Source: Chloroflexota bacterium
GTDB taxonomy: Bacteria; Chloroflexota; Dehalococcoidia; Tepidiformales; Tepidiformaceae
DNA: 8,417 nt
Assembly (NCBI GenBank): GCA_025350285.1
Contig: JANXYE010000601.1
Location: 1-8,417 of the forward strand
Reading direction: 5' to 3'
Of this stretch, positions 5,609 through 8,417 are shown one piece after another. The notes under the pieces are model-generated. The model was not told where the DNA came from. It saw only the letters and a program-made list of their open reading frames with translations, and did no database searches. The number at the start of each line of letters is the position of its first letter. Positions within the stretch are counted from its first letter, which is position 1. A program made the position numbers and the translations under genes.

Positions 5609-5629
5609 TTGGCCGGTCGGCCAAATATA
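5609..5629 (-). promoter_or_regulatory. candidate operator and -10 box for the CMD-like gene
   Basis: TTGGCCG-GT-CGGCCAA (5609-5624) is a seven-base inverted repeat that abuts TATATT on the minus strand (5629-5624), the only AT-rich island in this divergent gap. A transcript from that box would start inside the inverted repeat, about 30 bases before the CMD-like ATG. A dimeric repressor bound there would block initiation. No clear -35 hexamer is seen. Confidence 0.45.
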
Positions 5630-5671
5630 GCAGAATGTGGCCCCGCTCTGGCGAGCGAAGCGCGCGATTCG

Positions 5672-5677
5672 TACGCT
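5672..5677 (+). promoter_or_regulatory. candidate -10 box for a leaderless sirtuin transcript
   Basis: TACGCT ends eight bases before the sirtuin ATG at 5686, and that ATG has no Shine-Dalgarno. This TANNNT spacing is what leaderless genes show in several high-GC phyla, with transcription starting at or next to the start codon. Confidence 0.4.
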
Positions 5678-5685
5678 GTGCGCCT

Positions 5686-6453
5686 ATGGACCAGATTGAA
5701 CAGGTTGCGGAGCTTCTCGCCGGCGCCCGCTACGTCGTTGCCCTCAGCGGCGCGGGCATCTCGACCGAATCGGGCATACCCGACTTTCGCGGGCCGCAGG
5801 GCGTCTGGACGAAGGACCCGGCGGCCGAGAAAGCCGCGACCATCCAGCACTACATGGGCAGCCGCGAGGCTCGGGTGAACGCATGGAAGCACCGCCTCGA
5901 AAGCCCGCTGTGGCAGGCCGACGCGAACGACGGCCACCGCGCGCTGGCCGAACTGGAGGCGACGGGCCGCCTGCACTTCCTCGTCACCCAGAACATCGAC
6001 GGACTCCACCAGAAGGGCGGCTTCCCGGCGGACCGAATCGTCGAGATCCACGGCACGGTGCACGAGTTTCGTTGCATGAATTGCACCGACCGAGGACCCA
6101 TCGAACGCGTGCTGGCACGCGTCCGAACTGGCGATGAAGACCCGGCCTGCCGCTCATGCGGGGGAATCCTGAAGTCGGCGACTATTTCGTTCGGGCAGGG
6201 GCTCGTGCCGGATGACCTTGAGCGCGCGCAGATGGAGGCCGAGCGGGCGGACCTCTTTCTCGCGATCGGCACGACGCTCGCGGTCTATCCGGCGGCGGCG
6301 CTGCCCGGGATCACGCTGGAGCGTGGCGGCAGGCTCGTCATCCTCAACGCGCAAGCGACGGACTACGACCGCCACGCGAGCATCATCGTGCGGGAGCCGC
6401 TGGGGCAGGTGCTGCCGGCCATCGTGGCGTCGCTCAAAGCGCGGAACTCGTGA
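5686..6453 (+). CDS. SIR2 family NAD-dependent protein deacylase (sirtuin)
   Basis: The 255-residue protein has all sirtuin landmarks in order: SGAGISTESGIPDFRGPQGV from residue 21 (NAD binding), TQNIDGLH at 101, the catalytic His122 in EIHGTVHEFRC, a zinc site of Cys130, Cys133, Cys155 and Cys158, ISFGQGL, and AIGTTLAVYPAAALP near the end. Sirtuins consume NAD to remove acetyl or longer acyl groups from protein lysines. The GPxGVWT segment resembles the SIRT6/7-like (class IV) branch more than the SIRT5-like desuccinylases, but acyl preference cannot be read from sequence alone. In-frame starts further upstream would enter the divergent promoter, so the MDQIEQ start is preferred. Its stop overlaps the next gene's GTG by four bases (6450-6453), making translational coupling with the thioesterase very likely. 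Confidence 0.95.
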   Translation: MDQIEQVAELLAGARYVVALSGAGISTESGIPDFRGPQGVWTKDPAAEKAATIQHYMGSREARVNAWKHRLESPLWQADANDGHRALAELEATGRLHFLVTQNIDGLHQKGGFPADRIVEIHGTVHEFRCMNCTDRGPIERVLARVRTGDEDPACRSCGGILKSATISFGQGLVPDDLERAQMEAERADLFLAIGTTLAVYPAAALPGITLERGGRLVILNAQATDYDRHASIIVREPLGQVLPAIVASLKARNS

Positions 6454-6872
6454 CCGGCGACGAACGGAAGGCGGCCGTACTTGGGCGTTTGCAGCCCGCG
6501 CCGTTCTGGGACCACCTGGGCTGCGAGCTGGTCGATGCGGGCGAAGGGACGGCGAGCGTGCGGCTTGCGCCACGGCCCGAGTTCGGGCGCTCGGGTGGGA
6601 TGGGCGATGGCACGCTGCACGGCGGGGTTGTTTCGTCGCTCATCGACGCGACGGCGAGTTGCGCGCTGATCACCCTGCTCACGGTCGAGGAAGGCCGCAC
6701 GACGATCGACCTGAGCGTGCACTTCCTCGCCGCGGCGCAGGGCACGCTGCTGGCGACGGCCACCGTCCGGAGGCGCGGCGGGCGAACCGCGGTGATCGAC
6801 GCGGAGGTGTTTTCGGCGGGCGGCGAGTTGGTCGCGATCGGACGGGCGACCTTCGCGATTCTCCGTCGCTGA
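6450..6872 (+). CDS. PaaI-like hotdog-fold acyl-CoA thioesterase
   Basis: The 140-residue protein shows FWDHLGCELVDAGEGTASVR at the N-terminus, then TLHGGVVSSLIDATAS with His57-Gly-Gly and Asp66, then TTIDLSVHFLAAA. This is the PaaI/YdiI-type hotdog pattern, in which the HGG turn and the acidic residue on the next helix form the active site across a dimer or tetramer. It should hydrolyse a small or aromatic acyl-CoA; the substrate is unknown. The GTG start lies within the sirtuin stop region (GTGA), a classic coupling overlap. Pairing with a sirtuin raises the idea that the operon adjusts acyl-CoA levels and protein acylation together, but this is inference. Its stop is only one base from the convergent PIN-domain gene's stop, leaving no room for a separate terminator. 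Confidence 0.9.
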   Translation: MTGDERKAAVLGRLQPAPFWDHLGCELVDAGEGTASVRLAPRPEFGRSGGMGDGTLHGGVVSSLIDATASCALITLLTVEEGRTTIDLSVHFLAAAQGTLLATATVRRRGGRTAVIDAEVFSAGGELVAIGRATFAILRR

Positions 6873-6873
6873 G

Positions 6874-7305
6874 TCACGCGAAGAGCCGGATACCCGTGAG
6901 TCCAGCGGCGCTCGCGGAATTCGCGAAGCGCCGGTCGCTCACCCAGAATTCGACGCCATGGCGCTGCGCCAGAACGTAGCCGGTTGCGTCGAACGTGTCG
7001 GACTGACCGAGCCTCGCCGCGACGAGGTAGCCAGCATGCGCGTCGTGCTCGGTGATCGGCAGAAACGCCGCGATCGTCGCTGAGAGCCGTTGCCGTATGA
7101 CATCCGACTCTCGCGTCGAGAGCGTGCCTTTGTTCGTTAGCTTTCGAAGGAGCGAAAGGAACTCCACCATGACGGTGGCTGTTGCGAAGAGCACCACGTC
7201 GTCGTTCAGCGCCTGGCGCAAAGCTTCGGAGGCTTCGGCCGTTTGTTGCGTGGGGATGAGCGCATGGGAGAGCAGCGACGTGTCAGGGAGCGCTGGACTC
7301 GTCAC
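6874..7305 (-). CDS. PIN-domain ribonuclease toxin (VapC-like)
   Basis: The 143-residue product begins MTSPALPDTSLLSHAL from a GTG at 7305, with GAGGG four bases upstream. The PIN acidic residues are in place: Asp8 in LPDTSLL, Glu48 in TVMVEFLSLL, Asp103/Asp106 in QSDTFDATGYVLAQ, and Asp124 in FWVSDRRF. Such proteins are Mg-dependent RNases that cleave tRNA or rRNA when freed from their antitoxin. A longer frame back to 7338 would lie inside the antitoxin gene and lacks support. The start overlaps the antitoxin's end by 23 bases, typical of toxin-antitoxin operons. It converges on the thioesterase gene. It appears intact. Confidence 0.9.
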   Translation of the reverse strand: MTSPALPDTSLLSHALIPTQQTAEASEALRQALNDDVVLFATATVMVEFLSLLRKLTNKGTLSTRESDVIRQRLSATIAAFLPITEHDAHAGYLVAARLGQSDTFDATGYVLAQRHGVEFWVSDRRFANSASAAGLTGIRLFA

Positions 7306-7480
7306 TTCGCCCTCGCAGTTCGGCCAGCTCGGCGTCAACGTCGATGACCACGCCGCCGCGCCGCTCTAAAATCTCGCGGTGTAGTTCCGCGATATCATCG
7401 AGCGCCGCCAGAGCGCGACGCTTATACGCCTTGTGTTCTTCGGGAGAGAGGCTCGCGGCAGCCGATCGTTCCGTATCCAT
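7283..7480 (-). CDS. putative antitoxin partner of the PIN-domain toxin
   Basis: The 65-residue acidic protein (MDTERSAAASLSPEEHKAYK...) is predicted mostly helical, with KRRALAALDDIAELHREILE in the middle and a C-terminal DVDAELAELRGRSDESS tail resembling the toxin-binding tails of VapB-type antitoxins. No DNA-binding fold is recognised with certainty, so a known antitoxin family is not claimed. Position, size and 23-base overlap with the toxin gene are the main support. In-frame upstream starts to 7615 run into the divergent promoter and are unlikely. The ATG at 7480 has no Shine-Dalgarno and sits seven bases after a TATCCT box, so the operon may be leaderless. Confidence 0.75.
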   Translation of the reverse strand: MDTERSAAASLSPEEHKAYKRRALAALDDIAELHREILERRGGVVIDVDAELAELRGRSDESSAP

Positions 7481-7487
7481 GGTGATC

Positions 7488-7493
7488 AGGATA
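7488..7493 (-). promoter_or_regulatory. candidate -10 box for the toxin-antitoxin operon
   Basis: TATCCT on the minus strand is followed by GATCACC and then the antitoxin ATG. The seven-base spacing and missing Shine-Dalgarno match a leaderless promoter. No convincing -35 is seen at the usual distance. Confidence 0.4.
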
Positions 7494-7570
7494 GCAGACG
7501 GGGCGGCGCGAGGAGCGTCAGGCGTGGGATGTTCGTGCGGGGCGTTCACCATTCTCCCTCGCCCTCCCAT

Positions 7571-7585
7571 CGGCCACAATGGCCG
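7571..7585. repeat. inverted repeat CGGCCA-CAA-TGGCCG upstream of the GNAT gene
   Basis: A six-base perfect inverted repeat with a three-base centre lies between the toxin-antitoxin promoter and the GNAT ribosome site. CACAAT within it (7575-7580) is a possible -10 for the GNAT gene, so the repeat could be an operator. ACAATGGCC inside it recurs at 7605-7613 across the GNAT start. Confidence 0.35.
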
Positions 7586-7607
7586 TTCCATATTCGGAGG
7601 AACGACA

Positions 7608-8417
7608 ATGGCCATCGAAATCAGACCGATTCGCGACGACGAGCTCGGGGCGTTTAGCCGCTGCCAGTCGATAGTCTTCGGGCGCGACTACAAGCCTGAG
7701 ATGGTGGACTCGATGCGCCGCCAGATCTTCGAATTCGACCGCAGCCTGGGCGCGTTCGACGGCGACGAGATCGTCGGGACGGCGGGCGCTTTCACTTATG
7801 CGGACATGGGCACGCCCGGCGGCCACGCGCCGGTTGGAGGCCTGACGATGGTCTCGGTGCTTTCGACGCACCGGCGGCAGGGAATCTTGAGCAGCATGAT
7901 CGGCCGCCACCTCGATGACTGCCGGTCGCGGGGCGAGGTGATGTCGGCACTGTGGGCGTCTGAGAGCATCATCTACGGGCGCTACGGCTACGGGATGGCG
8001 GCGCAGATCTGCGACTTCAAGATCGATAAGTCGCATGCGAAGCTCGTGGACGGACCGCCGGCGCTCGGGCGAATGCGGATGGTGATGGCGGACGAGGTTC
8101 GCGAGCAGTGGCCCGCGCTCTGGGACCAGGTGCGGGCGGTGACGCCGGGGATGATGCCACGGAGCGCGGCGTGGTGGCGGACGCGGGTGTTCGATGACCC
8201 GGTGAGCTGGCGCAACGGGATGACCGAAAACCGCTACGTGAACTACGAGGTGGATGGCGAACCGCGCGGGTACATCCGTTATCGCATTAAGGATCACTGG
8301 TCGGCGCGGAGTCTGCCGGAGAGCACGGTACACGTGGCCGAGCTGATGGCCGTGGACAGTGACGCCTACCGTGCGCTCTGGCAGTACGCGTTCTCGCTGG
8401 ACCTGACGGCATCAATC
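7608..8417 (+). CDS. GNAT acetyltransferase, Eis-like, C-terminus beyond right edge
   Basis: The frame is open from ATG 7608 to the window edge (270 residues), with GGAGG seven bases upstream. MAIEIRPIRDDELGAFSRCQ starts a GNAT domain. VSVLSTHRRQGILSSMI (residues 82-98) is the acetyl-CoA pyrophosphate-binding loop with RRQGIL at 89-94, and IIYGRYGYGMAAQICDFKI near 121-139 matches the I-Y/F-G-R-F/Y-G-Y-G segment of Eis-family enzymes. In that family a second GNAT-like domain follows, here seen as GYIRYRIKDHWSAR ... VHVAELMAVDSDAYRALWQY, and then an SCP2-like domain that would be off the edge; typical length is about 400 residues. Eis-type enzymes acetylate amines, including aminoglycosides in mycobacteria, but the substrate here is unknown. 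It is divergent from the toxin-antitoxin operon. Confidence 0.9.
   Translation, partial: MAIEIRPIRDDELGAFSRCQSIVFGRDYKPEMVDSMRRQIFEFDRSLGAFDGDEIVGTAGAFTYADMGTPGGHAPVGGLTMVSVLSTHRRQGILSSMIGRHLDDCRSRGEVMSALWASESIIYGRYGYGMAAQICDFKIDKSHAKLVDGPPALGRMRMVMADEVREQWPALWDQVRAVTPGMMPRSAAWWRTRVFDDPVSWRNGMTENRYVNYEVDGEPRGYIRYRIKDHWSARSLPESTVHVAELMAVDSDAYRALWQYAFSLDLTASI

Noticed and set aside
5057..5878. 273-codon plus-strand frame opposite the CMD-like gene
   Set aside because: Antisense of a well-supported AhpD-like protein, and it runs on into the sirtuin gene out of frame.
7518..8333. 271-codon minus-strand frame opposite the GNAT gene
   Set aside because: His/Arg/Pro-rich antisense shadow of a clear GNAT domain that has a strong Shine-Dalgarno.

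Overview
The window is bacterial chromosomal DNA with high G+C and dense short genes on both strands. DUF2630, an Eis-like GNAT, a Uma2-family nuclease, and two genes with a TANNNT box 7-8 nt before an ATG that lacks a Shine-Dalgarno all point to a high-GC lineage such as Chloroflexota or Actinomycetota. This placement is inferred from family content; no rRNA or marker gene is present.

Layout. Positions 1-440 hold the 5' end of an IS1595-type insertion sequence, with its transposase running off the left edge on the minus strand. Positions 530-1939 are a two-gene plus-strand unit: a Uma2 (DUF820) PD-(D/E)XK protein whose N-terminal module is tandemly duplicated, then an FMN nitroreductase. Positions 1940-2236 have no convincing gene but carry dispersed direct repeats. 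Positions 2237-2896 (minus) hold a row of tiny genes: a 44-residue CxH/CxxC protein, a CDGSH iron-sulfur module with no usable start codon, and DUF2630. Positions 3005-4054 (plus) encode an unrecognised protein of about 349 residues. Positions 4206-4940 (minus) look foreign, with more A/T-ending codons. They hold a small orphan protein overlapping a DUF2335 two-helix membrane protein that is broken by a one-base frameshift, and a perfect 20-nt palindrome near the upstream start.

Positions 5033-6872 are a divergent metabolic pair: an AhpD/CMD-like protein (minus) and a sirtuin-thioesterase operon (plus, 4-nt overlap). A 7+7 inverted repeat lies in the divergent promoter region. Positions 6874-7480 (minus) are a PIN-toxin module with its antitoxin. 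From 7608 a GNAT of the Eis type runs off the right edge.

The region reads as ordinary core-like enzymes interspersed with mobile or selfish items (IS, Uma2, toxin-antitoxin, broken DUF2335). No complete known defence system is visible. The least explained items are the 349-residue orphan, the 44-residue Cys protein beside the start-less CDGSH module, the DUF2335 pair with its palindrome, and the duplicated Uma2 N-terminus.
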